A DNA stretch of 6,150 bases from Clostridiales bacterium UBA1446 (GTDB lineage Bacteria > Bacillota > Clostridia > Oscillospirales > Oscillospiraceae): NCBI GenBank assembly GCA_002329245.1, contig DCTG01000073.1, forward strand, positions 194 to 6,343, written 5' to 3'. Of the stretch, positions 1-5,827 are shown piece after piece. The stretch's first letter is position 1; each line of letters starts with the position of its first letter. The notes below the pieces were generated by a model, which was not told the origin of the DNA, ran no database searches, and saw only the letters and a list, made by a program, of their open reading frames with translations. Position numbers and translations under genes: made by a program.

Positions 1-90
1 CCCCGCTACGGCGCGGGCGGCGCGCGGATTGCGTTCGTGCACCCCAAGGCGACCGGCGGCGTTCTTTTGGAACTGAGCGAGAGAGACTGA
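1..90 (+). CDS. mce: methylmalonyl-CoA epimerase, C-terminal end (partial)
   Basis: The window opens inside a reading frame that ends at the TGA at 88-90. The 29 visible residues end ...RIAFVHPKATGGVLLELSERD. The pattern of a hydrophobic strand, HPK, a small-residue turn and a final LLEL strand is the conserved C-terminus of methylmalonyl-CoA epimerase (vicinal oxygen chelate fold), in which the last Glu is a metal ligand. The enzyme interconverts (R)- and (S)-methylmalonyl-CoA in the cytoplasm. The mutase makes the R form and the decarboxylase uses the S form. It lies 43 bp upstream of mmdA on the same strand, which supports both the identification and a shared transcript. The start is outside the window. 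The call rests on a short tail plus context. Confidence 0.82.
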   Translation, partial: PRYGAGGARIAFVHPKATGGVLLELSERD

Positions 91-133
91 GCAAGTCGGG
101 GCATTCGTTTCCCATGTTAATAAAGGAGAGATA

Positions 134-1681
134 ATGTTGGGTACCCAGGACAAGATTTTGGAGCTCCGGGCAAAAACGGAAAAGGTGCTTCAGGGCGGCG
201 GTCCCAAGGCGATTGAAAAGCAGCACGCGGCGGGGAAGAAAACCGCCCGCGAGCGGATCGATCTGCTGATGGATCCCGGTACATTCCAGGAACTGGACCG
301 CTTTGTGTCGCACCGGTGCAATAACTTCGGTATGGCGGGACGCGAGATTCCGGCCGACGGCGTAGTCTGCGGCTACGGCAAGGTGAACGGCCGCCTCGTC
401 TATGTGTATGCCCAGGATTTTACGGCGCAGGGCGGTTCTTTGGGAGAAATGCATGCGGCTAAGATCTGCAAGGTAATGGATATGGCCGCAAAGTCCGGCG
501 CTCCCATTATCGGTCTGAACGATTCCGGCGGCGCACGCATCCAGGAGGCGGTGGACGCGCTGTCCGGTTACGGCCAGATCTTCTTCCGGAACTCCCGCTA
601 TTCCGGCGTCGTACCTCAGATTTCCGTCATCATGGGGCCTTGTGCGGGCGGCGCGGTTTATTCTCCTGCGCTGACCGACTTCATCTTCATGGTGGAGCGG
701 GAAAGCCAGATGTTTATTACCGGCCCGCAGGTCATCGAGGCGATTACCGGAGAGGAAGTCTCCGCCGAAGAATTGGGCGGCGCTTACACCCACAACACCG
801 TCTCGGGCGTTGCGCATTTTCGCTGTGAGACGGAGGAGGACTGCATGGCGCAGGTGCGCGCCCTGTTGGGTTACCTGCCTTCCAACGCGGAGGAAAAACC
901 GCCGGTGCAGCCCTATGAAAGTGAGGCGGACGAGCTGCGTCCCGCCCTCAATGAAATCATTCCCGACAACCCGGACATGCCGTATGACATGAAAGACGTC
1001 ATTGCCGAACTGGTGGACAACGGTATTTTCTTTGAGGTTCAGCCGGAGTACGCCGACAACATCATCACCTGCTTCGCCCGCGTCGGCGGGAGAAGCGTGG
1101 GGATTATTGCCAACCAGCCCTATTCCATGGGCGGCTGCCTGGATGTGAACTGTTCGGATAAATCCGCCCGCTTTATCCGGTTCTGCGACGCGTTTAACAT
1201 TCCGCTCCTGAATTTGGTGGACGTTCCCGGTTTTCTGCCCGGTACGGATCAGGAATACGCGGGCATTATCCGGCACGGCGCCAAAATGCTCTACGCCTAT
1301 TCGACCGCGGACGTTCCGAAGATCACGGTCGTTCTGCGAAAGGCTTACGGCGGCGCATACCTTGCCATGTGTTCCAAGGATTTGGGCGCGGATCAGGTTT
1401 TTGCCTGGCCCACGGCGCAGATAGCCGTGATGGGAGCCGAAGGCGCGGCCAACATTGTTTTCCGCAAGGAAATCAGCGAGGCGCCGGACCCGGCGGCAGC
1501 CCGTGCGGAAAAGATTGAAGAGTACCGCGAACGCTTTGCCAATCCCTATGTCGCCGCCGAGCGGGGCTTTGTGGACATGGTAATCGAGCCGTCGGAAACC
1601 AGGACCAGAGTGATAAATGCGCTTGAGATCTTGGAAAATAAGAAAAAACGGGTAGGCAGGCACGGAAATATGCCGCTCTGA
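134..1681 (+). CDS. mmdA: methylmalonyl-CoA decarboxylase alpha subunit (carboxyltransferase)
   Basis: This 515-residue protein is a full-length biotin-dependent acyl-CoA carboxyltransferase of the MmdA/PccB family. It moves the carboxyl group of (S)-methylmalonyl-CoA to carrier-bound biotin, releasing propionyl-CoA. Two crotonase-like halves are visible. The N half has GGARIQEAVDALSGYGQIF (132-150) and GPCAGGAVYSP (168-178). The C half has DVPGFLPGTDQEYAGIIRHG (363-382), KAYGGAYLAM (403-412) and AVMGAEGAANIVF (431-443). The two Gly-Gly-Ala segments supply the oxyanion holes for CoA thioester and biotin. The protein ends HGNMPL, typical of the propionyl/methylmalonyl branch. AAGGAG at 123-128 sits just before the chosen ATG. 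No biotin carboxylase gene is present and a MmdB-type pump follows, so decarboxylase is preferred over propionyl-CoA carboxylase. The neighbouring epimerase argues against glutaconyl-CoA as substrate. Confidence 0.93.
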   Translation: MLGTQDKILELRAKTEKVLQGGGPKAIEKQHAAGKKTARERIDLLMDPGTFQELDRFVSHRCNNFGMAGREIPADGVVCGYGKVNGRLVYVYAQDFTAQGGSLGEMHAAKICKVMDMAAKSGAPIIGLNDSGGARIQEAVDALSGYGQIFFRNSRYSGVVPQISVIMGPCAGGAVYSPALTDFIFMVERESQMFITGPQVIEAITGEEVSAEELGGAYTHNTVSGVAHFRCETEEDCMAQVRALLGYLPSNAEEKPPVQPYESEADELRPALNEIIPDNPDMPYDMKDVIAELVDNGIFFEVQPEYADNIITCFARVGGRSVGIIANQPYSMGGCLDVNCSDKSARFIRFCDAFNIPLLNLVDVPGFLPGTDQEYAGIIRHGAKMLYAYSTADVPKITVVLRKAYGGAYLAMCSKDLGADQVFAWPTAQIAVMGAEGAANIVFRKEISEAPDPAAARAEKIEEYRERFANPYVAAERGFVDMVIEPSETRTRVINALEILENKKKRVGRHGNMPL

Positions 1682-1726
1682 TCCGATCAGATATAGTAAT
1701 AAAAGATAATAGACGGAGGAATTTCT

Positions 1727-1846
1727 ATGGGCGTAATTCAGTATACCCTGTTCGCGTACGGGCTGACCGCGCTAATCTCCTTTATCGTGGTAGGTCTCAT
1801 CGTTTTAATCAGTAAGGTTCTTACAAAACCACAGGGGGATGCCTAA
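1727..1846 (+). CDS. OadG-related small membrane subunit of the decarboxylase (39 aa)
   Basis: This short ORF encodes 39 residues, beginning MGVIQYTLFAYG and ending SKVLTKPQGDA. GGAGGA at 1715-1720 lies six bases before the ATG. Its TAA (1844-1846) abuts the ATG of mmdB, and mmdB's GGGGG ribosome site (1834-1838) lies inside it, so the two are probably translationally coupled. Residues about 7-28 form one uninterrupted hydrophobic helix followed by Lys30 and Lys34, which predicts a single-span protein with its C-terminus in the cytoplasm. Position and character match the OadG/MmdD/MmdE class, which assembles the cytoplasmic carboxyltransferase on the membrane pump. Classical MmdD or OadG adds a linker and a soluble C-terminal domain, absent here. 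It resembles the very small subunits annotated as OadG-related. The role is inferred from family and position. Confidence 0.82.
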   Translation: MGVIQYTLFAYGLTALISFIVVGLIVLISKVLTKPQGDA

Positions 1847-3070
1847 ATGATTGATTCAGTTTTACAGCTTTTTCCCGGTATCGCAACTTTCTTTGAAGTT
1901 GAGGCTAACATTGCGATAGCCCGTGTAGCGCTGATTATTCTTGGATTTTTGTTGGCTTATTTCGGCTTTAAGGGAACCCTGGAGCCGCTTATTATGATTC
2001 CGATGGGAATCGGCATGATTGCCGTGAACTGCGGCGTTTTGTTCTTGGAAGGCGGAACCATCGGCACAATTTTCCTTGATCCCCTGGTTGAAGCACCGGA
2101 CGCGCTGGTCAACATCATGCAGGTGAACTTCCTTCAGCCAATCTACAACCTGACCTTCAGCAACGGTCTCATCGCGTGCCTGGTCTTCATGGGCATCGGC
2201 GCGCGCAGCGAGATCAGCTTCCTGCTCGCCAAACCCTGGAGCAGTATCTTCATTGCACTGTTTGCCGAACTCGGCACCTTCGTGACCCTCGCGGTCGGCA
2301 TTCTTGGATTCGGCCTTGCGCCGGGAGCCGCGGCGGCAATCGCTACCATCGGCGGCGCGGACGGTCCCATGGTGCTTTTCGCCTCCCTGATGTTAGCTCC
2401 TGAGCTTTTCGTTCCGATCTCCATCATCGCATATTTGTATCTGAGCTTGACATACGGCACGTATCCGTATATTATCAAGTTACTTGTTCCGAAAAAATAC
2501 CGCGGCATCGACATGATCGTGGACGTGCCGGAAGTTTCCCAAAAGGCGAAGTTTATTTTTATCGTCGTCGTATGCCTGGTGCTTTGCCTGCTGCTCCCTG
2601 TCGCCGCTCCGCTGATTTTGTCCTTCTTCCTCGGTATGGCGGTCAAGGAAGCGGAAGTCCTGCCCTATCAGGATCTGCTGGAAGACATCATTACCTACGG
2701 CTCCACCTTCTTCCTCGGCCTGCTGCTCGGAACGCTCTGCGAGGCTTCCACGATTTTAAATCCCACCGTTCTGATTATTTTAATCCTTGGAATCATTGCG
2801 TTAGCCATCTCGGCGCTCGGCGGTCTGATCGGCGGCTGGATTGTATACTTTATCCATAGAGCCCGCAAGGAAGACTACAACCCCGTCGTGGGTATCGCCG
2901 GCGTTTCCTGCGTTCCCACGACGGCGAAGCTTGCTCAGCACGCGGCGCAGGAAGAAAATCCGTTTTGCATGATCCTGAACGTGGCCATGGGCGCCAACAT
3001 CAGCGGCGTCATAACGAGCGCAATCGAGACGGGTATTTTCGTTTCCACAATCTACCTGATTGCGACCTAA
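1847..3070 (+). CDS. mmdB: methylmalonyl-CoA decarboxylase beta subunit, sodium pump
   Basis: This 407-residue polytopic membrane protein belongs to the OadB/MmdB/GcdB family. The subunit decarboxylates carboxybiotin and couples this to export of sodium ions. Diagnostic segments are GGADGPMVLF (169-178), whose Asp172 corresponds to the essential sodium/proton Asp of OadB; GVSCVPTTAKLAQ (352-364); and AMGANISGVITSAI (380-393), with the Asn and Ser of the second conserved pore region. Hydrophobic stretches run almost throughout, broken by a loop around residues 213-234 (KKYRGIDMIVDVPEVSQKAK) that is probably cytoplasmic. Length and C-terminus fit an intact family member. The ATG directly follows the TAA of the 39-residue gene. 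The substrate (methylmalonyl- rather than oxaloacetate or glutaconyl-CoA) is assigned from mce and mmdA, not from this protein. Confidence 0.93.
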   Translation: MIDSVLQLFPGIATFFEVEANIAIARVALIILGFLLAYFGFKGTLEPLIMIPMGIGMIAVNCGVLFLEGGTIGTIFLDPLVEAPDALVNIMQVNFLQPIYNLTFSNGLIACLVFMGIGARSEISFLLAKPWSSIFIALFAELGTFVTLAVGILGFGLAPGAAAAIATIGGADGPMVLFASLMLAPELFVPISIIAYLYLSLTYGTYPYIIKLLVPKKYRGIDMIVDVPEVSQKAKFIFIVVVCLVLCLLLPVAAPLILSFFLGMAVKEAEVLPYQDLLEDIITYGSTFFLGLLLGTLCEASTILNPTVLIILILGIIALAISALGGLIGGWIVYFIHRARKEDYNPVVGIAGVSCVPTTAKLAQHAAQEENPFCMILNVAMGANISGVITSAIETGIFVSTIYLIAT

Positions 3071-3094
3071 GCGCGCGGGCATCATAGTTCTTGG

Positions 3095-3123
3095 TTATAT
3101 ATGTTTTCATTCATATATATAAA
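3095..3123 (+). promoter_or_regulatory. AT-rich inverted repeat, possible internal promoter before the biotin carrier
   Basis: The 79-bp gap between mmdB and the biotin carrier holds TATATATG (3096-3103) and its exact complement CATATATA (3112-3119), separated by eight bases. The stem is pure A/T apart from one G-C pair and no T-run follows, so it is not a convincing terminator. The same stretch has a weak sigma-A-like arrangement, TTGGTT (3091-3096) and TATATA (3114-3119) 17 bases apart. It could be an internal promoter, an operator or an RNA processing hairpin that raises carrier levels. None of these is established. Confidence 0.25.
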
Positions 3124-3149
3124 TATTATTTCGATCAGGAGGAGTAAAC

Positions 3150-3359
3150 ATGGAAATTAAGGCGAGAGTTCCTGGAACCATCAAGGAAATCAACGTCAAG
3201 GTCGGCGATGCCGTTAAAGTGAAGCAGGTTGTGGGCAGCATGGAAGCCATGAAAATGACCCAGCCCATTCCCTGTCCGGTGGACGGCACCGTTAAGTCTG
3301 TGAACGTAGCGGTCGGCGATCGTGTGAAGTCCGGCGCCGTGCTGATGGTTGTCGAATAA
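3150..3359 (+). CDS. mmdC: biotin carrier subunit of the decarboxylase, minimal biotinyl domain (69 aa)
   Basis: The 69 residues make up one biotinyl domain and nothing else. The biotin attachment motif EAMKM lies at 32-36, with Lys35 as the biotinylation site and 34 residues after it, the usual distance to the C-terminus. Two similar beta halves flank it (VPGTIKEINVKVGDAVK and VDGTVKSVNVAVGDRVK), as expected for the pseudo-twofold biotinyl fold. The carrier shuttles CO2 from MmdA to MmdB. Family members such as MmdC or the OadA tail normally carry a long Ala/Pro-rich linker before the domain. Here AGGAGGAG (3137-3144) and an AT-rich gap precede the ATG directly, so the linker is absent, not missed by a wrong start. 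It is the last gene of the operon. Confidence 0.92.
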   Translation: MEIKARVPGTIKEINVKVGDAVKVKQVVGSMEAMKMTQPIPCPVDGTVKSVNVAVGDRVKSGAVLMVVE

Positions 3360-3380
3360 GCACTTGATACACACAGAGTG

Positions 3381-3406
3381 GGGCGACTGGAATCAGCCGC
3401 CCTTTT
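3381..3406 (+). terminator. intrinsic terminator of the methylmalonyl-CoA decarboxylase operon
   Basis: GGGCGACTG (3381-3389) and CAGCCGCCC (3394-3402) form a nine-position stem with one A-C mismatch and a GAAT loop. TTTT (3403-3406) follows, with another TTTT a few bases on. It begins 21 bases after the mmdC stop and plausibly ends the operon. Confidence 0.8.
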
Positions 3407-3496
3407 CTGCATTTTGCTTCTCCTCTGTGCATAAGCATGAAGGGGATTTAGTCCTGTCTGACGTTTCATTCGTAAAAGGAAAGAAGGCTTAGGTAT

Positions 3497-4120
3497 ATGA
3501 AGGTGCTGCTGATCAACGGAAGCCCGCACCCGCGGGGGACGACCTTCGCCGCGCTTGGCGTCGTGGCGGAGGAACTGGGCCGGGAAGGCGTGGAGACGGA
3601 ACTGTTTCATATCGGGACGGAGCCAATCCGGGGGTGCATGGCATGTCCGGTCTGCGCGAAAAAGGAAAAGAACCGGTGCCGCTATCAGGACACGGTCAAT
3701 CAGGCGCTTGACCGGATGGAGGGGGCGGACGGCGTTATTTTCGGAACTCCCGTCCACTATGCCGCGGCGTCCGGAGCGCTTACATCCTTTATGGACCGGT
3801 TTTTTTACGGGCAAAGCGGACTGGCTTACAAACCGGCGGCCGCCGTCGCAGTCGCGCGCCGGGGCGGAAATATCGGGGCGTTCGACCAGATTAACCGGTA
3901 TTTCCCGATTTCCGGTATGCCGATCGTTCCCTCTCAGTACTGGAACATTGTCTTCGGTATGAATCCGGAGGAACTGCAAAAGGACGAGGAAGGGCTTCAG
4001 ATTCTGCGTACGCTGGCAAAAAACATGGCGTGGATGCTTCGCTGCATCGAGGCTGGCCGCCTGGCCGGCATAACGCCTCCCCAACCGGAACCGAGGCTCA
4101 GGACGAATTTTATCCGGTGA
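3497..4120 (+). CDS. flavodoxin-fold iron-sulfur flavoprotein / NAD(P)H-dependent FMN reductase family protein
   Basis: This 207-residue cytoplasmic protein has the flavodoxin fold of the NADPH-dependent FMN reductase/ISF family. The N-terminal strand MKVLLINGSP leads into the FMN-phosphate loop (residues 7-16). A compact cysteine cluster, Cys47-x2-Cys50-x2-Cys53-x7-Cys61, matches the CX2CX2CX4-7C motif that binds [4Fe-4S] in Methanosarcina and Archaeoglobus iron-sulfur flavoproteins. IFGTPVHYAAASGALTSFMDR (81-101) is the second flavin-contacting segment of the family. The product probably passes electrons between ferredoxin or NAD(P)H and an unknown acceptor. An AAGGAAAGAAGG stretch upstream (about 3476-3487) is the likely ribosome site for the ATG. 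It lies after one terminator and before another, so it is probably monocistronic. I see no clear promoter in 3407-3496. The physiological acceptor cannot be read from sequence. Confidence 0.82.
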   Translation: MKVLLINGSPHPRGTTFAALGVVAEELGREGVETELFHIGTEPIRGCMACPVCAKKEKNRCRYQDTVNQALDRMEGADGVIFGTPVHYAAASGALTSFMDRFFYGQSGLAYKPAAAVAVARRGGNIGAFDQINRYFPISGMPIVPSQYWNIVFGMNPEELQKDEEGLQILRTLAKNMAWMLRCIEAGRLAGITPPQPEPRLRTNFIR

Positions 4121-4148
4121 TTTGTTTCTCGGATGAAAGGCAATAAGC

Positions 4149-4195
4149 AAACGAAGACCGCTGCGCTTTGGAGGCAGCGGTCTTCGTTTTGATTT
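4149..4195 (+). terminator. strong hairpin terminator between convergent genes
   Basis: AAACGAAGACCGCTGC (4149-4164) and its exact reverse complement (4174-4189) form a 16-bp stem with a nine-base loop. TTTTGATTTTT follows on the plus strand. It ends the flavoprotein transcript, whose stop is 28 bases upstream. The minus-strand gene ends at 4225, and in that direction the stem is followed only by a short T-run (CGTTTGCTTATT). It may work in both directions but is better suited to the plus strand. Confidence 0.9.
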
Positions 4196-4224
4196 TTGGT
4201 ATCGTTTCGGGGAGTCGGGCGGTA

Positions 4225-5307
4225 TCAGGAGGCTCCGCGCAGCGCGTGTTCCACCAGTTCCTGCGCCTCGAGCGCTTCGGCGCGCCTTGTGAGCACAAGC
4301 TTTCTCGTGTCCGGATCCGTGATGTTTGGCAGACGGCTGTCATATCGCTGTTCTACGGTGACGGGTACGTCTTCCTGGATCTGTTTGTCGGCCAGGAACA
4401 CGACAAGCGCCTCCGTGATTTGTTCCCGGCCGGCGACATTCAGGTCCATATGCGCGGCGATAATCGGCGCGAGATGGGGATATCCGAGCTCTGTGACGAG
4501 CCGCGCTCCCGCCTTGTCGTGTCCTTTTTCCAGCCGCGCGATGTCATGGAGAAGAGCCCCCGCTTCCACGAGCCGGAGATCAAGCTGGTATCCCGCGGCG
4601 TTCAGGGCCTTTGCCAAAACGAGCGCCCGGTCCGCAACGGCGACGGAGTGGCGGATGATTTTTTCCGGCAGGTTCCGGGAACGGAGAAGGGCAAGGCATG
4701 CCTCCCGGCCCGGAGTGCTTTTTTCGCGGCTCCGGTCCAACAGGGCGGAATACTCGGACGGTGTGTCTGCCTCAAGCAAAACGGCTTCGTCTTCCGTTTC
4801 TAAAAGAGAAAGGGGGACTTTACAGACGCTGAGAGCCGCCTGCAGCCCGCCCTCGCCCGCAAAGGCCGTGATTTCGGGGAAAAGCGCACAGTCAATCATA
4901 AGGGGATGGCCCGCGGCGCCTATATGCGCCGGGCAGGCGAGCGGCGCTTCGGTCTTCAGAAGCCTTCGTACCGTTTCTAGGGAGAAGAGCGGTACGTCGG
5001 CGGGCGTCAGAAGGACGCGGTCACAGCGCCCCATCAGATACTTTAGTCCGATGCAGACGGAGGCGAACATATCGGTTTCGGCATAGCGTTCATTGTGCAG
5101 AAACAGGGCGCCGGTTTCTTTCAGCGCGTCACGAAGACGGGAGGCTTCGTGGCCGGTTACTACGACAATGGGGTCAATATCGGCGGCGCGGAAGGTTTCG
5201 ATAATATGTCCGATGAAGGTCTTGCCGCATAGAGGAAGCAGCGGCTTGAACGAACCCATACGGGAGGAAAGGCCGGCCGCTAAAATCAGCCCCGCTGTTT
5301 GCATCAT
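4225..5307 (-). CDS. MobA/MocA-like nucleotidyltransferase fused to an HD-domain phosphohydrolase
   Basis: This 360-residue protein joins two domains. Residues 1-190 are a MobA-like NTP transferase: LAAGLSSRMG (9-18) is the nucleotide-binding loop, followed by Lys21; TPADVP (101-106) holds the metal-binding Asp104; and GHPLMID (133-139) is typical of the MocA/YgfJ branch, which makes molybdenum cofactor cytidine dinucleotide. Residues about 200-360 are an HD domain with candidate metal ligands His220, His254-Asp255 (LLHDIAR), His263, His286 and Asp307. Similar fusions occur in anaerobes that carry molybdenum hydroxylases, so cofactor maturation or turnover is plausible, but no such hydroxylase gene is in view. 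Other sugar-phosphate or nucleotide substrates remain possible. An AGGAGGGGG ribosome site (5313-5321) serves ATG 5307 or the next codon, ATG 5304. It appears to be transcribed alone. Confidence 0.85.
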   Translation of the reverse strand: MMQTAGLILAAGLSSRMGSFKPLLPLCGKTFIGHIIETFRAADIDPIVVVTGHEASRLRDALKETGALFLHNERYAETDMFASVCIGLKYLMGRCDRVLLTPADVPLFSLETVRRLLKTEAPLACPAHIGAAGHPLMIDCALFPEITAFAGEGGLQAALSVCKVPLSLLETEDEAVLLEADTPSEYSALLDRSREKSTPGREACLALLRSRNLPEKIIRHSVAVADRALVLAKALNAAGYQLDLRLVEAGALLHDIARLEKGHDKAGARLVTELGYPHLAPIIAAHMDLNVAGREQITEALVVFLADKQIQEDVPVTVEQRYDSRLPNITDPDTRKLVLTRRAEALEAQELVEHALRGAS

Positions 5308-5327
5308 GAAGTCCCCCTCCTGCCGAT

Positions 5328-5356
5328 ATCATATCCGAAACGGGAGAGAGATGCAA
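5328..5356 (-). promoter_or_regulatory. predicted sigma-A promoter of the nucleotidyltransferase-HD gene
   Basis: Read on the minus strand, TTGCAT (5356-5351) and TATGAT (5333-5328) are 17 bases apart. The -10 box matches consensus at five of six positions, the -35 at three. Transcription would start near 5321, at the edge of the ribosome site, which implies a leader of only about 14 bases. That tight fit lowers confidence. Confidence 0.4.
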
Positions 5357-5381
5357 TCTAAAAACGGAACAGAGGGGTAAG

Positions 5382-5527
5382 GCGCCTGCAAAAATCCGAA
5401 AGCGGCATATCCGCGGCCGTTTCTTTTGCGGCAAGGCAGGTTCCGGGCTCGGGCTCCTGCTCCGATCCGGACGCGGATGCCGGAGCCTTTCCGGACGAGA
5501 TCGTTATGAGCCGGCGTTTCCAACGCC
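5382..5527. other. gene-free GC-rich divergent spacer with several hairpins
   Basis: No convincing gene is seen between the minus-strand start (5307) and the promoter at 5549. The stretch contains several inverted repeats. GAAA-g-CGGC (5398-5406) pairs with GCCGTTTC (5416-5423) and is followed by TTTT. GGCTCC (5452-5457) pairs with GGAGCC (5482-5487) and encloses ATCCG-GACG-CGGAT (5465-5478). GGCGTT (5513-5518) pairs with AACGCC (5522-5527) and is followed by seven A. The first could be a weak terminator; the others have no assigned role. Confidence 0.3.
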
Positions 5528-5548
5528 AAAAAAAGGGAAAATAATATC

Positions 5549-5577
5549 TTTACATCGGGGAATTCCTGTGGTACAAT
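5549..5577 (+). promoter_or_regulatory. sigma-A promoter of the DAHP synthase leader
   Basis: TTTACA (5549-5554) and TACAAT (5572-5577) are separated by exactly 17 bases, each one mismatch from consensus. Transcription should start near 5584, about 33 bases before the leader peptide ATG and 244 before the DAHP synthase gene. It is the best promoter match in the window. Confidence 0.82.
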
Positions 5578-5616
5578 AATCAAAATTAATTGAACGGCGG
5601 GAGTGTCACCCCTAAT

Positions 5617-5727
5617 ATGAGCCACAAGATTGCAGCGCAGTTTTATTACTTTAGCTTTAGCTTTACCTATTTTTTGGGTAAGGCTTATTCTGCTGCAAAT
5701 AGTAGGCAATCGGTGCCCGCATTGTAA
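5617..5727 (+). CDS. attenuator leader peptide rich in Phe and Tyr (36 aa)
   Basis: The ORF begins ATG AGC CAC and ends at the TAA at 5725-5727. Residues 9-19 read FYYFSFSFTYF: five Phe and three Tyr in eleven codons, all Phe codons being TTT, with another Tyr at 24. There is no Trp. This resembles the PheL leader peptide of enterobacteria in logic, not in sequence. The product probably has no function itself; its translation senses charged Phe- and Tyr-tRNA. A GGGAG at 5599-5603 is the only candidate ribosome site, 13 bases from the ATG, longer than ideal. The stop lies 15 bases before the terminator stem, so a terminating ribosome would not cover that stem but would stand between it and the upstream pairing arms. 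The start is otherwise unambiguous: the only other in-frame candidate is a TTG at 5590, without a ribosome site. Confidence 0.8.
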   Translation: MSHKIAAQFYYFSFSFTYFLGKAYSAANSRQSVPAL

Positions 5728-5742
5728 ACGCGGTGTGTAACG

Positions 5743-5779
5743 GAGCCTCGCAGCGGAATTCGCTGCGGGGCTCTTTTTA
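5743..5779 (+). terminator. attenuator terminator upstream of DAHP synthase
   Basis: GAGCCTCGCAGCG (5743-5755) pairs along its full length with CGCTGCGGGGCTC (5761-5773) through 13 pairs including one U-G. The loop is GAATT and TTTTTA follows (5774-5779). It is a textbook intrinsic terminator that lies 49 bases before a start codon, between a promoter and its gene, hence regulatory. Confidence 0.93.
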
Positions 5780-5827
5780 TTCCGGCCGCAAAACGAGACG
5801 GAACAAATCGAAAGGCGGAGCTTTACC

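Larger units (their letters stand above)
5584..5779 (+). promoter_or_regulatory. Phe/Tyr-responsive transcription attenuator of DAHP synthase
   Basis: The transcribed leader has the parts of a classical ribosome-mediated attenuator: promoter, short aromatic-rich ORF, competing RNA pairings, then an intrinsic terminator before the structural gene. Upstream hairpins are AGCTTTACCT (5659-5668) with GGGTAAGGCT (5676-5685), and TTGCAG-cg-CAG (5630-5640) with CTGCTGCAA (5690-5698). Their 3' arms can instead pair with the 5' arm of the terminator: AGGCUU (5681-5686) with GAGCCU (5743-5748), or UGCUGC (5691-5696) with GCAGCG (5750-5755). A ribosome stalled for lack of charged Phe- or Tyr-tRNA would sit on 5641-5673, free those arms and block termination. 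One completing the ORF at 5725-5727 would let the terminator form. No T-box sequence (AGGGTGGNACCGCG-like) is present. The pairings are read by eye. Confidence 0.78.

Noticed and set aside
134..1681. Propionyl-CoA carboxylase beta subunit or glutaconyl-CoA decarboxylase as alternative names for the carboxyltransferase.
   Set aside because: A sodium-pump beta subunit follows, no biotin carboxylase is present, and methylmalonyl-CoA epimerase lies directly upstream, which favours methylmalonyl-CoA decarboxylase.
1678..1690. CTGATC-C-GATCAG palindrome at the mmdA stop codon, considered as an operator or terminator.
   Set aside because: The arms are only six bases with a one-base centre, there is no T-run, and it lies inside an operon; chance is sufficient.
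3107..4150. A 347-residue minus-strand reading frame opposite the biotin carrier and flavoprotein genes.
   Set aside because: It is antisense to two genes with clear family motifs and crosses the operon terminator; its sequence has no protein-like pattern.
4196..5086. Long plus-strand reading frames (to 4803 and 5086) opposite the nucleotidyltransferase-HD gene.
   Set aside because: They are Ser/Arg-rich or otherwise low-quality translations antisense to a gene with intact catalytic motifs on the minus strand.
5584..5779. A 6S-like or other stand-alone structured RNA, suggested by a strong promoter, a long imperfect hairpin and a terminator about 195 bases on.
   Set aside because: The Phe/Tyr-rich reading frame, its stop just before the terminator and the aromatic-pathway gene downstream explain the same parts better.
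5584..5827. T-box or other riboswitch leader for DAHP synthase. The GGTGCCCGCATTGTAAAC stretch (5712-5729) also briefly recalled part of the cobalamin riboswitch.
   Set aside because: No T-box core sequence is present before the terminator, and the other conserved cobalamin elements are missing.
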